64,000 nucleotides of DNA from Blautia sp. (GTDB lineage Bacteria > Bacillota > Clostridia > Lachnospirales > Lachnospiraceae), in contig JAETNR010000003.1 in NCBI GenBank assembly GCA_021772055.1, forward strand, positions 1 to 64,000, written 5' to 3'. Positions 10,701 to 19,223 of the stretch are shown piece by piece. How positions within the stretch are numbered: position 1 is the stretch's first letter; each line of letters starts with the position of its first letter. The notes beneath the pieces were generated by a model. The model did no database searches. It saw only the letters and a program-made list of their open reading frames with translations, and was not told the origin of the DNA. Made by a program: the position numbers and the translations under genes.

Positions 10701-12128
10701 GATGCAGATTTTGAAGAGCCGGTATCATTGTCAAAGCAGATGCGCAAATACCAGAAGGATGGCTACAAATGGCTGCGTACCATGGAATCATGGCAGTTTG
10801 GGGGAATTCTAGCAGATGATATGGGACTGGGAAAAACACTTCAGGTGATTGCAGTCATGCTGGCGGCGAAGGAAGAAGGCAGAGAGGGGACTTCTCTTGT
10901 GGTAACCCCGGCTTCTCTGGTATTTAACTGGGGTGCGGAATTTGAGAGGTTTGCCCCGGGGCTTACAGTTTCTCTGATTACCGGAAGTCTTGAGGAACGC
11001 CAGAAGAAGATCGATGCTTACCAGGAAGCGGATGTGCTGGTGACCTCCTATGACCTTTTGAAAAGGGATATTGCCATGTATGAGGAAAAAGAATTCTCTT
11101 ATGAGATCATTGATGAGGCCCAATATATCAAGAATCATACAACAGCGGCTGCCAAGGCGGTCAAAGTGATCCACAGCAAAGTACGTTATGCGCTGACAGG
11201 TACGCCCATTGAAAACAGACTTAGCGAATTGTGGAGTATTTTTGATTATCTGATGCCCGGCTTTTTGTACGGGTATGATGTTTTCAAAAAAGAAATAGAA
11301 ACTCCTATCGTAAAAAACAATGATGAAAAAGCCCTTAAACGTCTGCAGAAAATGACAGGACCGTTTATTTTGCGGCGTCTGAAGGAGGATGTTCTGAAGG
11401 ATCTTCCGGAAAAACTGGAAGAATACCGTTATGTGCGCCTGGGCAGTACCCAGCAGAAGCTTTATGACGGACAGGTGATCCATATGAAAGAGCAGTTAGC
11501 GCGGCAGAATTCTGAAGATTTTAACAAAAACAAACTGCAGATTCTCGCTGAACTTACCAGACTCCGCCAGATTTGCTGTGACCCGTCTCTCTGCTTTGAA
11601 AATTATGACGGGGAAGCAGCCAAGCTGGAGGCATGTCTGGATCTGGTGCAGAGTGCAATGGACGGCGGTCATAGAATACTGCTGTTTTCCCAGTTTACTT
11701 CCATGTTGGAAATCCTGCAGAGGGAGCTTACAGGGCGTGAGATTCCCTACTATGTGATTACAGGAAGCACCTCCAAGGAAAAGAGAATGGAACTGGTGAG
11801 AAAGTTTAATGAAGGCACAGTGCCCGTCTTTCTGATTTCCCTGAAAGCAGGAGGAGTGGGACTGAACCTGACCGGCGCTGATGTGGTCATCCACTATGAT
11901 CCCTGGTGGAACCTTGCGGCACAGAACCAGGCTACAGACCGTGCCCACAGAATCGGACAGAAAAAGAAAGTGACGGTCTACAAGCTGATCGTCAGACATA
12001 CCATAGAAGAAAAGATTCAGAAGCTGCAGGAAACAAAGAAAGATTTAGCTGACCAGGTGATAAACGGCGAGGGCGGCACCTTGGGAAGCATGAGCAGAGA
12101 GGAGCTTCTGGAACTTCTGGAAGTGTGA
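7749..12128 (+). CDS. SNF2-family helicase with SWIM finger and long charged helix
   Basis: 1459-residue Swi2/Snf2 DNA translocase. Order of parts: an N-terminal SWIM zinc finger (C61-x-C63-x8-C72-x-H74); an extreme Glu/Lys/Arg/Gln-rich stretch of roughly 235 residues (about 86-322); a bacterial SNF2-associated region; then the ATPase with Walker A DDMGLGKT (about 1022), box II DEAQ (about 1122), ALTGTPIENRL, and the second RecA lobe with SLKAGGVGLNL and QATDRAHRIGQ. Firmicute relatives are usually near 1000-1100 residues, so the charged segment explains most of the extra length. It probably remodels protein-DNA complexes, but bacterial members are poorly characterised. The gene stands alone with a strong terminator after it. 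Confidence 0.92.
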   Translation: MYEWESSFIEDVLNRGRNLFLNHKVVDLKETEKGFSAAVLMRERMEVSARKTDSGIWRMSCRCPVSRAGRNCEHMAALMYAVEASKEAKENAIQEKELFEKWKKMDEELRQEELRAEEEKKLKKCQREDRKRKREEKQAELLRFAEEKKAEEERKQREKEEKKKEAEEKKRAAEEQKRQEKERAARRLAREERKAEQARKKEEQKRRAEEAARAEYEKQAALEARREKIRQEKAEEARRRAEKRQKELKEQEIRRKQEEQRRLAEEKKRQEEEKKRFAEEKKRIACEKKEKEEEQRLKEELQRKEEEQRMAEEEIRQEEMQRKTDYTLLGGSWDEDSESGDSGNSQKMSQKLVEYRYFNGSAIRNSVKIPKAVTAEGEKLCSLGKVVLQNVISGFDGRNPERRGQMNAVGYEQKRDFPIQIIFNRTKVLALNCQCKNCRNDYYAMYDPSKANCPYKAGVLKLLEEHLKEHNVGDATDIRGYRLITAFEAKRANMVMSDAEVKAESLRLVPRLTRKDGKLTVSFKVGENKLFVIKKLDVFCDNVRNSLNDTYGTSTELNHDPANFTEEGRRWILFMNKIVREEIKFQERMYSSRYFYGREKDSVGGSLELFGWRLDELYESLGENSIDFEDKDRGTKCALTCIDQNPRLSIRISEDLIPGNKEFHGIKVEGQFPDLYYGTDSAYYITDKHLCRAEQEFLEKAEPLANMTGESDRFSLSVGRNRISEFYTWVMPQLESIAEITETQPEKFRSYVMPAAHFVFYLDAVEEDAVCRIFAVYDGKEYSVLEGLEKAKTGGLEPFRDSSREKEILYYVNMWFPEIRWAEDELCCGKNEEVIYRLMKQGTERLMEIGEVRCTKRFLGYHSVSKAKVSVGVSLSSGLLNLDVTIEDIPAAELLEILKSYRRKQKYYRLKNGSFVDLEEPSLEMLAELAEAMNLKDKELLKGKMKLPMYRTLYLDKMLEEHDTVISSRDSRFKEVVKGFKTVKDADFEEPVSLSKQMRKYQKDGYKWLRTMESWQFGGILADDMGLGKTLQVIAVMLAAKEEGREGTSLVVTPASLVFNWGAEFERFAPGLTVSLITGSLEERQKKIDAYQEADVLVTSYDLLKRDIAMYEEKEFSYEIIDEAQYIKNHTTAAAKAVKVIHSKVRYALTGTPIENRLSELWSIFDYLMPGFLYGYDVFKKEIETPIVKNNDEKALKRLQKMTGPFILRRLKEDVLKDLPEKLEEYRYVRLGSTQQKLYDGQVIHMKEQLARQNSEDFNKNKLQILAELTRLRQICCDPSLCFENYDGEAAKLEACLDLVQSAMDGGHRILLFSQFTSMLEILQRELTGREIPYYVITGSTSKEKRMELVRKFNEGTVPVFLISLKAGGVGLNLTGADVVIHYDPWWNLAAQNQATDRAHRIGQKKKVTVYKLIVRHTIEEKIQKLQETKKDLADQVINGEGGTLGSMSREELLELLEV

Positions 12129-12150
12129 GAAAAGATACGATATGGATATT

Positions 12151-12175
12151 GCGGACTCTTCGGAGTCCGCTTTTT
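12151..12175 (+). terminator. Terminator after SNF2 gene
   Basis: GCGGACTC, a TTCG tetraloop, GAGTCCGC and five Ts form a textbook intrinsic terminator. Confidence 0.9.
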
Positions 12176-12324
12176 GTATGCAGTAAAAAAACGAATATTT
12201 TATATAAAATGCAAACGAAAAAGTGAAAAAATAACTTAGAAAAATCGAGAAATATGAATATTCATATTGGATACTGTCTGAATTAATAGTATAGTAAAAA
12301 CATGGAATGTGAGGAGTGATATTT

Positions 12325-12615
12325 ATGTTGATAATGTTTAGAATTAAGAATTTTGCATCTTTCAAAGATGAGGTTATTATTGAACAAAGTGAAAAGAATA
12401 AAAAAGCTCAGCTAATATTTACTACACATGATATATCATTAATGAATAGAAGGCAATTCAGAAGAGATGAAATAGCATTTGTTGATAAAAATAAGAGAGG
12501 AGAGTCCTCTATTTATACGTTAACAGATATAAGAGCGAGATCCGATGCAAGTTTTTCAAAAGACTATTTATCTGACTGTTCCGCTTTACACAGCAATGGC
12601 CGGCATCGGTGCTAA
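12325..12615 (+). pseudogene. AAA/OLD-type ATPase relic with internal deletion
   Basis: The reading frame joins the typical beginning of a SMC/OLD-like AAA ATPase (MLIMFRIKNFASFKDEVII) directly to its typical end (QLIFTTHDISLMNRRQFRRD, then IAFVDKNKRGESSIYTLTDI). The Walker A region and most of the centre are missing. Full-length proteins of this group run to about 400 residues, here only about 95 remain. Such ATPases are often found in abortive-infection-type defence loci, but this copy cannot bind ATP normally. GAGGAG precedes the ATG at 12325. Beyond the stop another frame reads AMAGIGANKDLVGIKADAMG, perhaps a fragment of a different gene. Confidence 0.7.
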
Positions 12616-12720
12616 TAAGGATCTGGTTGGAATTAAAGCTGACGCAATGGGCAAATACAATGTATGTGACTGGTCCAGGGCAGAATAATCAGGAATAACG
12701 GGGGGCAGCAGCAAACGATT

Positions 12721-12776
12721 AAAAAAGACTCGCAGAAGGTGGTATGGGGACCACTTTTGGGCGAGTCTTTTTGGGG
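12721..12776. terminator. Bidirectional terminator
   Basis: GACTCGC (12727-12733) pairs with GCGAGTC (12761-12767), with an inner hairpin between, and T-runs on both strands. It probably ends the leftward M18 gene. Confidence 0.8.
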
Positions 12777-12781
12777 ACGCT

Positions 12782-14080
12782 TTAGTTAAAAAATGCCTTC
12801 ACAAAACGGGCAAGGGAAATCTGATCCTGAACGCCCATAAATTCCCGGCTGGAATGCATGGCAAGAAGACCAACACCTACGTCTGCTGTTTTCATGGGCA
12901 GATGGGAGGAAATGACGGAAGCAATGGTTCCGCCGCCCTTGCTGTTGGAATGTTTGGCAAAGCGTTGGAAAGGAATTTCTTCCTGCTCACATAATGCGAT
13001 CAGAGAACCGATGATCTCGCAGTCCCACGCATAGGACTGATTGCTTGCGGATTTTAAAATAATCCCACCGTTGGTGATGGGATAATTGGTGATATCCTGT
13101 GTGCCTGCATGGTTTGGATGATATGCGTGCGCCACATCCAGAGAAAGCATAAGGCCATCAGAAATATCAGCCATACATTCCACGGAATTTTTGCCGAAGG
13201 ACTGCCAGATCTTGCCAAGAATCACGGAAGGAAGAGCGGAATCTGCACCCTGTTTGCTGAGACTTCCCACTTCCTCATTATCAAAAAGGCAGACAAGATT
13301 TACACGGTCGTCATTGCTGCTTTCTGCAAGGCCGTGAATCAATGCACATACGGAAGTAATATCGTCCAGACGGGGAGAAGATAGAAACTCCCGGGAAATT
13401 CCCACAAGTGCAGGCTGTTCCAGGCAATATACGCAGAGATCATAGTCCAGGATATCCTTGCTGCTGACACCGATCTCATCGGACAGAAGATCCATAAGAG
13501 TGGTATCCTTGCTTAACTGCTCATTGATGGTTCCGAGAATGGGAAGCAGGTGCTTCTGGTTGTCAATGGAAACTCCTTTTTCATTAATTTCACGGTTCAT
13601 ATGGATGGCAAGGCTGGGAAGATAGAGTACGGGACGTTTGAAATCAACAAAGCGGCATACTGGTTTGTCGTAGCGCTCCCCGCGTACCACTACTTTTCCT
13701 GCCAGAGAAAGGGGACGGTCAAAAAAGGTATGAAGTATAGGTCCTCCGTAAACCTCTGTATTCAGCTGGAAATAGTTATGGCTGATGATCTCCGGGTTTG
13801 GTTTTATTTTAATGGCCGGAAAATCCGTATGGGCGCCTCCGATATGTATGCCGTTAGAAAGCCTGCATGCACTGCCGATGGTAAATGCATATAAGGTCGT
13901 TCCAAAAGGAGCACAGAAGTAATGCCCGCCCGGTTCAAGCTTCCAGTCTTCCTTCAGAGAAAGCTCCTGAAAACCTGCATCCCGAAGCACTTTTTTGCTG
14001 TGCTCCACAACGTGAAATGCGGACGTTCCGTTTGTTAAATAATCCATTAACTGCTGGATTTCTTTTGGGTTTGTGTTCAT
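12782..14080 (-). CDS. apeB: M18 family aminopeptidase
   Basis: 432-residue zinc aminopeptidase of family M18 (aspartyl aminopeptidase type), which removes N-terminal, often acidic, residues from peptides in the cytoplasm. The full length matches the family. Metal ligands are visible in GGAHTDFPAI (His84, Asp86), in CLFDNEEVGS and in a C-terminal HSNSKGGGTIAS His. It forms large oligomers in characterised relatives. The gene is single and leftward; the start ATG at 14080 is the only good one. ApeB is used as a likely name because M18 clostridial proteins are so annotated. Confidence 0.93.
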   Translation of the reverse strand: MNTNPKEIQQLMDYLTNGTSAFHVVEHSKKVLRDAGFQELSLKEDWKLEPGGHYFCAPFGTTLYAFTIGSACRLSNGIHIGGAHTDFPAIKIKPNPEIISHNYFQLNTEVYGGPILHTFFDRPLSLAGKVVVRGERYDKPVCRFVDFKRPVLYLPSLAIHMNREINEKGVSIDNQKHLLPILGTINEQLSKDTTLMDLLSDEIGVSSKDILDYDLCVYCLEQPALVGISREFLSSPRLDDITSVCALIHGLAESSNDDRVNLVCLFDNEEVGSLSKQGADSALPSVILGKIWQSFGKNSVECMADISDGLMLSLDVAHAYHPNHAGTQDITNYPITNGGIILKSASNQSYAWDCEIIGSLIALCEQEEIPFQRFAKHSNSKGGGTIASVISSHLPMKTADVGVGLLAMHSSREFMGVQDQISLARFVKAFFN

Positions 14081-14260
14081 AGTATTTCAGATCCTTTGCT
14101 ATATAGTTCTAGGATATTTTAGCATAAACAGGGTGGTATATCAATGGAAAATACGGGAATGACCAGGTGCAAAATCAGCACATGACATTTGGAAAAATAT
14201 ATGTTACAATGCACGAAAAGAATCGCAGATATCATATGATGAAATTTGGAGGACACGGTA

Positions 14261-14659
14261 ATGAAAATGATTGATAAAGTTGCTTTTTTATATTTAAAAG
14301 ACGGAGAGATTCTCAGCACCCGTTCCAAAGGAAAGGACAAATATTATATTCCCGGCGGGAAAAGAGAAGGAAACGAAACGGATCTGGAAACTCTGGTGAG
14401 GGAGGTAAAGGAAGAGCTCAGTGTTGATATTAGAGAAGAAAGCGCAGAATTCTACGGGATTTTTGAAGCACAGGCTCATGGAAAAGCAGAAGGCGTCCGG
14501 GTTAAAATGACCTGTTATACTGCGGAATTTGAAGGGGAACTGAAGGCGGATTCCGAAATCGCGGAGATCGTGTGGCTTACCTATGGAGATCTTGATCTGA
14601 TCTCTCCTGTGGATCAGCTTATTTTTGCGGATCTGCATGAAAAGGGGCTGCTGAAATAA
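14261..14659 (+). CDS. Nudix hydrolase
   Basis: 132-residue Nudix protein that hydrolyses nucleoside-diphosphate-linked substrates. The Nudix box is intact in GKREGNETDLETLVREVKEE (G-x5-E-x7-REVKEE), preceded by YYIPGGK. The ATG at 14261 is preferred over an upstream TTG because GGAGGA lies 7 bases before it. The closest small Nudix families act on 8-oxo-dGTP or similar nucleotides, but the substrate is not predictable here. It sits alone between divergent and convergent neighbours. Confidence 0.88.
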   Translation: MKMIDKVAFLYLKDGEILSTRSKGKDKYYIPGGKREGNETDLETLVREVKEELSVDIREESAEFYGIFEAQAHGKAEGVRVKMTCYTAEFEGELKADSEIAEIVWLTYGDLDLISPVDQLIFADLHEKGLLK

Positions 14660-14684
14660 GAAACAGCGCATGATTGTAAAAAAA

Positions 14685-14735
14685 TATCCCGCACTGTATA
14701 CGCCAAATGACGAGCACAGTGCGGGATAATTCTTT
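14685..14735. terminator. Bidirectional terminator
   Basis: TATCCCGCACTGT (14685-14697) and ACAGTGCGGGATA (14716-14728) form a perfect 13-bp stem between the convergent Nudix and malic enzyme genes. A run of seven As on the left gives the leftward transcript its U-tract, and the right side is T-rich. Confidence 0.88.
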
Positions 14736-14751
14736 CATTTGAGACAAAGGG

Positions 14752-15927
14752 TTAAATCCGTGCCACTCCTGTATCACGTGCAGCCTTTGCTACTGCGGCA
14801 GCTACAGTTTTTCCAACTCTCGGGTCGAATGCTTTTGGAATAATATAATCCTCATTTAACTCGTCCTCCGAAATCAGGTCTGCAAGCGCCTGAGCAGCGG
14901 CAAGTTTCATCTCTTCATTGATATCGCTGGCTCTTACATCGAAGGCACCGCGGAATACTCCCGGGAAAGCCAGGACATTATTGATCTGGTTGGGGAAGTC
15001 GCTTCTTCCTGTGGATACCACTTTGGCACCGCCTGCTTTTGCATCCTCCGGGAAAATTTCGGGAGTAGGATTTGCACATGCAAAAATGATAGCATCCTTA
15101 TTCATGGTTTTTACCATCTCAGTGGTAACCTGTCCCGGAGCAGAAACGCCGATGAAGACATCCGCACCAACCAGCATTTCAGCTAAAGTGCCCTGTTTTT
15201 TCTCCGGATTCGTTACAGCAGCCATTTCTTCTTTGATCCAGTTCATATTATTGGGACGTCCGGCATAGATTGCACCTGCGCGGTCGCACATAACCACGTT
15301 TTTGAAACCTGCGGATAAAAGCAGTCTGACAATGGAAATAGCAGCAGCGCCTGCTCCGGAGGTAACGATCTTAACGTCTTCTTTTTTCTTTCCTACTACT
15401 TTGAGGGCATTGGTCAGTCCCGCAAGTGTGATGATGGCAGTTCCGTGCTGATCATCGTGGAAAATGGGAATATCACACTTTTCTTTCAGTTTCCGTTCGA
15501 TTTCGAAGCATCTTGGTGCGGAAATATCCTCCAGGTTTACACCTCCGAAGGAGCCGGAGAGCAGATAAACGGTATTAACGATCTCATCCACATTTTTGGA
15601 TTTGATACAGAGCGGAAAGGCATCTACATCACCGAAGGCTTTAAAAAGGACACATTTTCCTTCCATCACCGGCATGCCTGCCTCCGGGCCGATATCCCCC
15701 AGTCCGAGAACCGCACTTCCGTCAGTGATAACGGCACACATATTGTGGCGCCTGGTCAGCTCATAGCTCTTGTCAATATCTTTCTGGATTTCCAGACAAG
15801 GCTGGGCAACACCCGGGGTGTATGCCAGAGAAAGATCGTCCTTTGATGCAACAGGAACACGGGAAACAACCTCGATTTTTCCTGCCCATTCACCGTGAAG
15901 CCTTAATGATTCTTTTGCGTAATCCAT
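14752..15927 (-). CDS. NAD(P)-dependent malic enzyme
   Basis: 391-residue malic enzyme of the short bacterial type, which oxidatively decarboxylates malate to pyruvate with reduction of NAD(P). Motifs include SLAYTPGVAQPCLEI, the catalytic Lys region KCVLFKAFGDVDA, the divalent metal site FHDDQHGTAI, and the dinucleotide fold VTSGAGAAAISI. The start at 15927 (MDYAKESLRLHGEW) is chosen because AAAGGAGAA lies before it; an upstream in-frame ATG would add 23 unconserved residues. Monocistronic. Coenzyme preference is not assigned. Confidence 0.94.
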   Translation of the reverse strand: MDYAKESLRLHGEWAGKIEVVSRVPVASKDDLSLAYTPGVAQPCLEIQKDIDKSYELTRRHNMCAVITDGSAVLGLGDIGPEAGMPVMEGKCVLFKAFGDVDAFPLCIKSKNVDEIVNTVYLLSGSFGGVNLEDISAPRCFEIERKLKEKCDIPIFHDDQHGTAIITLAGLTNALKVVGKKKEDVKIVTSGAGAAAISIVRLLLSAGFKNVVMCDRAGAIYAGRPNNMNWIKEEMAAVTNPEKKQGTLAEMLVGADVFIGVSAPGQVTTEMVKTMNKDAIIFACANPTPEIFPEDAKAGGAKVVSTGRSDFPNQINNVLAFPGVFRGAFDVRASDINEEMKLAAAQALADLISEDELNEDYIIPKAFDPRVGKTVAAAVAKAARDTGVARI

Positions 15928-16170
15928 GATAATATTCTCCTTTATTGGTATTTTCTTATGGCGTGTGATACTGTGCTGACAATAAAAAAACGACATAAAT
16001 AAACACCACCACTGGTGCTCTTACATCGCATCTCCTCGCTCACGCTCAAATTATAGAATTAAGTTTACTATAACATTGATGAAAGGCAGTGTCAAGAGGG
16101 AGAATTTTGTTGCAAAAAAATAGGCATTATGTTAGGATTTTTATACAAGAGACAGCAGAGGGGGATAAGG

Positions 16171-16740
16171 ATGAATAGTGATTTTTATGAATTGATGGAG
16201 TCGAATCCTGTTATTGCAGCGATCAAGGATGACAAAGGACTGGAAACCTGTTGTTTATGTGAGAACATTCGGGTGGTTTTTATTTTATATGGAAATATCT
16301 GCACCATTGACAATATTGTAGAGCGCGTTAAAAAAGCAGGAAAAGTGGCCATCGTCCATATTGACCTGATGGAAGGGCTGAGCGGTAAGGAAATTGCGGT
16401 AGAGTTTATCAAATCCCATACAAAAGCGGACGGGATCATTTCCACAAAACCGTCTTTGATCAAAAAAGCGAGGGAACAGGGACTTTATACCATTCTCAGA
16501 ATTTTTATCCTGGATTCCATGGCATTTCAGAATGTGCACAAGCAGATTACGGCAGCTACACCGGATATGCTGGAGATCCTTCCGGGGCTGATGCCGAAAA
16601 TCATCCGGAAGGTGGGAGGAATCGCAAGGATTCCGGTTATCGCAGGCGGCCTGATCTCCGACAGGGAAGATGTCATGGGGGCACTTTCAGCAGGAGCTAT
16701 TTCTGTATCCACCACGAACCCGGAAGTTTGGGAGATGTAG
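16171..16740 (+). CDS. glpP: Glycerol-3-phosphate responsive antiterminator GlpP
   Basis: 189-residue protein of the GlpP family, a TIM-barrel-like RNA-binding antiterminator that, in Bacillus, lets transcription pass leader terminators of glycerol genes when glycerol-3-phosphate is bound. Typical segments are NPVIAAIKD, HIDLMEGLSGKE, DGIISTKPSLIKKAREQGL and RIPVIAGGLISDREDV. The start at 16171 follows GGGGGATAAGG. No glpK, glpF or glpD is nearby, so its targets lie elsewhere. Confidence 0.92.
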   Translation: MNSDFYELMESNPVIAAIKDDKGLETCCLCENIRVVFILYGNICTIDNIVERVKKAGKVAIVHIDLMEGLSGKEIAVEFIKSHTKADGIISTKPSLIKKAREQGLYTILRIFILDSMAFQNVHKQITAATPDMLEILPGLMPKIIRKVGGIARIPVIAGGLISDREDVMGALSAGAISVSTTNPEVWEM

Positions 16741-16742
16741 AA

Positions 16743-16770
16743 TTGACTTTATTACCAGAAAAAGTATAAT
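16743..16770 (+). promoter_or_regulatory. Promoter of the ROK regulator gene
   Basis: TTGACT (16743-16748) and TATAAT (16765-16770) with a 16-bp spacer form a strong sigma-A promoter directly after the glpP stop codon. Confidence 0.7.
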
Positions 16771-16775
16771 TGACT

Positions 16776-16792
16776 TGTAGAATAAATTTGCA
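16776..16792. promoter_or_regulatory. Candidate ROK operator 1
   Basis: TGTAGA-ATAAA-TTTGCA lies just downstream of the -10 box of the ROK gene and matches the architecture TGTARA-N5-TTTRCA found at the same place in the dehydrogenase promoter (18062-18078). The likely role is autorepression by the ROK protein. Confidence 0.5.
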
Positions 16793-16812
16793 AAATAATG
16801 GTGGTGGTTTTT

Positions 16813-17940
16813 ATGAGAAAGGAATCCAATGTGCATCTGGATCTGAAATGGGAAAACAGAAACAGGGTGTTCAATAAAATCCGTGAGGCGGGCAGTATTT
16901 CCGGGCCGGTGCTTTCTTACGAGCTTAAGCTCAGCAGGCCTACAGTGAAACAGAACCTGGATGAATTATTAGAAGAAGGGTATATTTATGAAAGCGGTTC
17001 TTTTGGGCATACAGGCGGGCGGAGAGCAAGGGCCTATTCGGTTTCTGCATTAAAAAAGGTTTCCATTGGAATTGACATTACGAAAAATCACATTACCGTG
17101 ATCATGGTGAATCTGTGCGGCAGCATGATTTATGAAAAGCGGATCCGGCAGGCTTTTTCTCTTGAAGAAGAATATAGGAAGCTTCTTGGAAACCTGGTAG
17201 AAGAGGCGGTAAGGGAGATGCAGGTGCCAAAAGAGAACGTTTTAGGCGTAGGTCTGGCGGTTCCCGGATTGATCACAGAAGACCACAATAAAATCTTTTA
17301 TGGGAAAATCCTGGATTTTACCGGACTTACGGCAGAAGAAATCGGAAAGTACATCCCATATCCATGCCGTTTATATAACGATGCCGATTCTGCAGGCTAT
17401 GCGGAAATTTCACAGAGTGAGGACATAGACGGTGCGTTCTATATTAGTCTCAGCAATAATGTGGGCGGCGCTATCCTGATCAATCATAAGGTTTATAAAG
17501 GCGAAGGCTCCCGCAGCGGAGAGATTGGACATATGACTGTGGTGCCGGATGGAAAGGACTGTTACTGCGGGCAGAAGGGCTGTTTTGAGACTTACTGCAA
17601 CGCAGCTCTTCTGTCAGGAATGTGCGGCGGAGATCTGGCGGCTTATTTTGAAAAGCTGGAGCAAAAGGATGAGGCCTGCGGGAAAGCCTGGGAGGAATAT
17701 CTGAAATACCTGACCATCGCAGTAAATAATATAAGGATGCTGTTTGACTGCAAGGTGATTCTTGGAGGATACGTAGGCGCATATATGGAGAAATACCTTC
17801 CAAGGCTTAAGCAGATGGCAGCAGAGAGAAATACATTCGAAGATCATGCAGATTATCTGATTGCCTGCAGGGTAAAAAAAGAGGCTCTTGCTCTGGGAAG
17901 TGCACTTCCTTTTATTCATGAATTATGGAAGCAGATTTAA
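16813..17940 (+). CDS. ROK family transcriptional repressor
   Basis: 375-residue NagC/XylR-type repressor: an N-terminal winged helix-turn-helix (ELKLSRPTVKQNLDELLEEG) followed by a sugar-kinase fold with the zinc site CYCGQKGCFETYC. The glucokinase-like ATP motif is degenerate, as usual in repressors. ROK regulators release DNA when a sugar or sugar phosphate binds. The start at 16813 (MRKESN) lies behind GGTGGTGG; an in-frame start at 16798 is also possible. It precedes a zinc dehydrogenase that shares its candidate operator, so the pair probably works on the same sugar or polyol. Confidence 0.9.
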   Translation: MRKESNVHLDLKWENRNRVFNKIREAGSISGPVLSYELKLSRPTVKQNLDELLEEGYIYESGSFGHTGGRRARAYSVSALKKVSIGIDITKNHITVIMVNLCGSMIYEKRIRQAFSLEEEYRKLLGNLVEEAVREMQVPKENVLGVGLAVPGLITEDHNKIFYGKILDFTGLTAEEIGKYIPYPCRLYNDADSAGYAEISQSEDIDGAFYISLSNNVGGAILINHKVYKGEGSRSGEIGHMTVVPDGKDCYCGQKGCFETYCNAALLSGMCGGDLAAYFEKLEQKDEACGKAWEEYLKYLTIAVNNIRMLFDCKVILGGYVGAYMEKYLPRLKQMAAERNTFEDHADYLIACRVKKEALALGSALPFIHELWKQI

Positions 17941-17954
17941 AATAAAGAAATACG

Positions 17955-17987
17955 AAAAGGTGTCCTGCGAAAAGCAGGGCCTTTTTT
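17955..17987 (+). terminator. Terminator after ROK gene
   Basis: AAAAGGTGTCCTGC, a GAAAA loop, GCAGGGCCTTTTTT: a stem with U-tract between the ROK gene and the dehydrogenase promoter. Confidence 0.75.
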
Positions 17988-18026
17988 ATATAGAAGGATC
18001 CCGGTGCTTTTTTTTATTTTCCTGGA

Positions 18027-18055
18027 TTGACAAAGCGCAGAAAAGATAATATAAT
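18027..18055 (+). promoter_or_regulatory. Consensus promoter of the dehydrogenase gene
   Basis: TTGACA (18027-18032) and TATAAT (18050-18055) are both perfect consensus boxes with the ideal 17-bp spacer. Such a strong promoter normally needs a repressor; the operator at 18062 fits. Confidence 0.85.
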
Positions 18056-18061
18056 TTGTAA

Positions 18062-18078
18062 TGTAAAACGGATTTACA
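18062..18078. promoter_or_regulatory. Candidate ROK operator 2
   Basis: TGTAAA-ACGGA-TTTACA is a perfect 6+6 palindrome covering the predicted transcription start of the dehydrogenase gene. It has the same half-site spacing and position as the site before the ROK gene. A catabolite (CcpA) element is an alternative because it contains CG at the centre. Confidence 0.55.
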
Positions 18079-18121
18079 AAACGAGATAACTTAATAGAAC
18101 AATAATCAGGAGGAAGAAACC

Positions 18122-19198
18122 ATGAGCAAAGTACCTGAAACAATGAAAGCCTTAGTAGCATATGGAAAAGGGGACTATAAGCTTGAACTGAACTATCCGA
18201 CACCGAAATGCGGCCCGGATGATATTATTATAAAGACAGAAGGCTGCGGCGTGTGTGCAGGAGATTTAAAATGCTTTCATGGGGCAGCCATGTTCTGGGG
18301 AGATGAGATCCAGCCGTCCTGGGTTCAGCCGCCTTTTATTCCGGGACATGAATTTTTGGGCCATATTGTGGAGATTGGAGAAAATGTAAAAGGATTCCGG
18401 CTGGGAGAGCGAATCACCGCAGATCAGATCGTTCCCTGCGGAGAATGCCGATTCTGTAAGAGCGGAAGATACTGGATGTGCCAGCCCCATGCAACCTTTG
18501 GCTTTCAGAAGGGAAACAACGGCGGTATGGCGGAATATGTGCGCTATCCCAAAACCGCAGTGATCTCAAGGGTGCCGGAGGAGATGTCTCTGAAGAAGGC
18601 TCTGCTCATTGAGCCTTATGGATGCTCCAAGCATGCTGTGGACCGCGCGCAGATCCGCAATGAAGACGTAGTGGTAATTTCCGGAGCAGGGACACTGGGC
18701 CTTGGAATGGTTACTTATGCAAGAATGCAGAATCCTGCAGAACTGATTGTGCTGGACCTGGCAGATAACCGGCTTGAAAAAGCAAAGGAATTCGGAGCAG
18801 ATCTGGTTATGAATCCGGGAAAGGAAGACGTAGTAGGGAAAGTCCTTGAACTTACAGAAGGATACGGATGTGATATCTATATTGAGGCAACAGGCCATCC
18901 GTCAAGTGTTCAGCAGGGCCTGAATATGGTAAGAAAACTTGGAAGGTTTGTAGAATTCAGCGTCTTTGGGGAGCCTGCCACAGTAGACTGGTCCATTATC
19001 GGAGACAGGAAAGAGCTGGATATCCTCGGATCTCACCTGAGCCCGTACTGCTATCCTTTTGTAATTGAGAATATTGCAAAAGGCACTTTAAAAACCGACG
19101 GCATTGTATCCCGTATATTCTCCATAGAAGAATGGGAGAAAGCCTTTGAATATGCAACCGGAAAATACGGGGATTTCAAGGTTGCCATTCAATTTTAA
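18122..19198 (+). CDS. Zinc-dependent sugar alcohol dehydrogenase
   Basis: 358-residue medium-chain dehydrogenase. Catalytic zinc ligands are Cys45 (GVCAGDLK) and the GHE pair (76-77); structural zinc ligands are Cys106, 109, 112 and 120. The Rossmann motif is VVISGAGTLGLGMV. The overall pattern resembles polyol dehydrogenases of the erythritol/threitol or sorbitol type, which oxidise a sugar alcohol to a ketose with NAD+. AGGAGGAAG precedes the ATG. It probably belongs with the upstream ROK repressor. Exact substrate unknown. Confidence 0.85.
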   Translation: MSKVPETMKALVAYGKGDYKLELNYPTPKCGPDDIIIKTEGCGVCAGDLKCFHGAAMFWGDEIQPSWVQPPFIPGHEFLGHIVEIGENVKGFRLGERITADQIVPCGECRFCKSGRYWMCQPHATFGFQKGNNGGMAEYVRYPKTAVISRVPEEMSLKKALLIEPYGCSKHAVDRAQIRNEDVVVISGAGTLGLGMVTYARMQNPAELIVLDLADNRLEKAKEFGADLVMNPGKEDVVGKVLELTEGYGCDIYIEATGHPSSVQQGLNMVRKLGRFVEFSVFGEPATVDWSIIGDRKELDILGSHLSPYCYPFVIENIAKGTLKTDGIVSRIFSIEEWEKAFEYATGKYGDFKVAIQF

Positions 19199-19223
19199 TA
19201 CGGAAATGATTTTTACGGAATTT

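Noticed and set aside
15928-16130. Possible riboswitch upstream of the malic enzyme gene
   Set aside because: Only a short CACCA/TGGTG palindrome and a T-run are present; no coherent fold or known motif.
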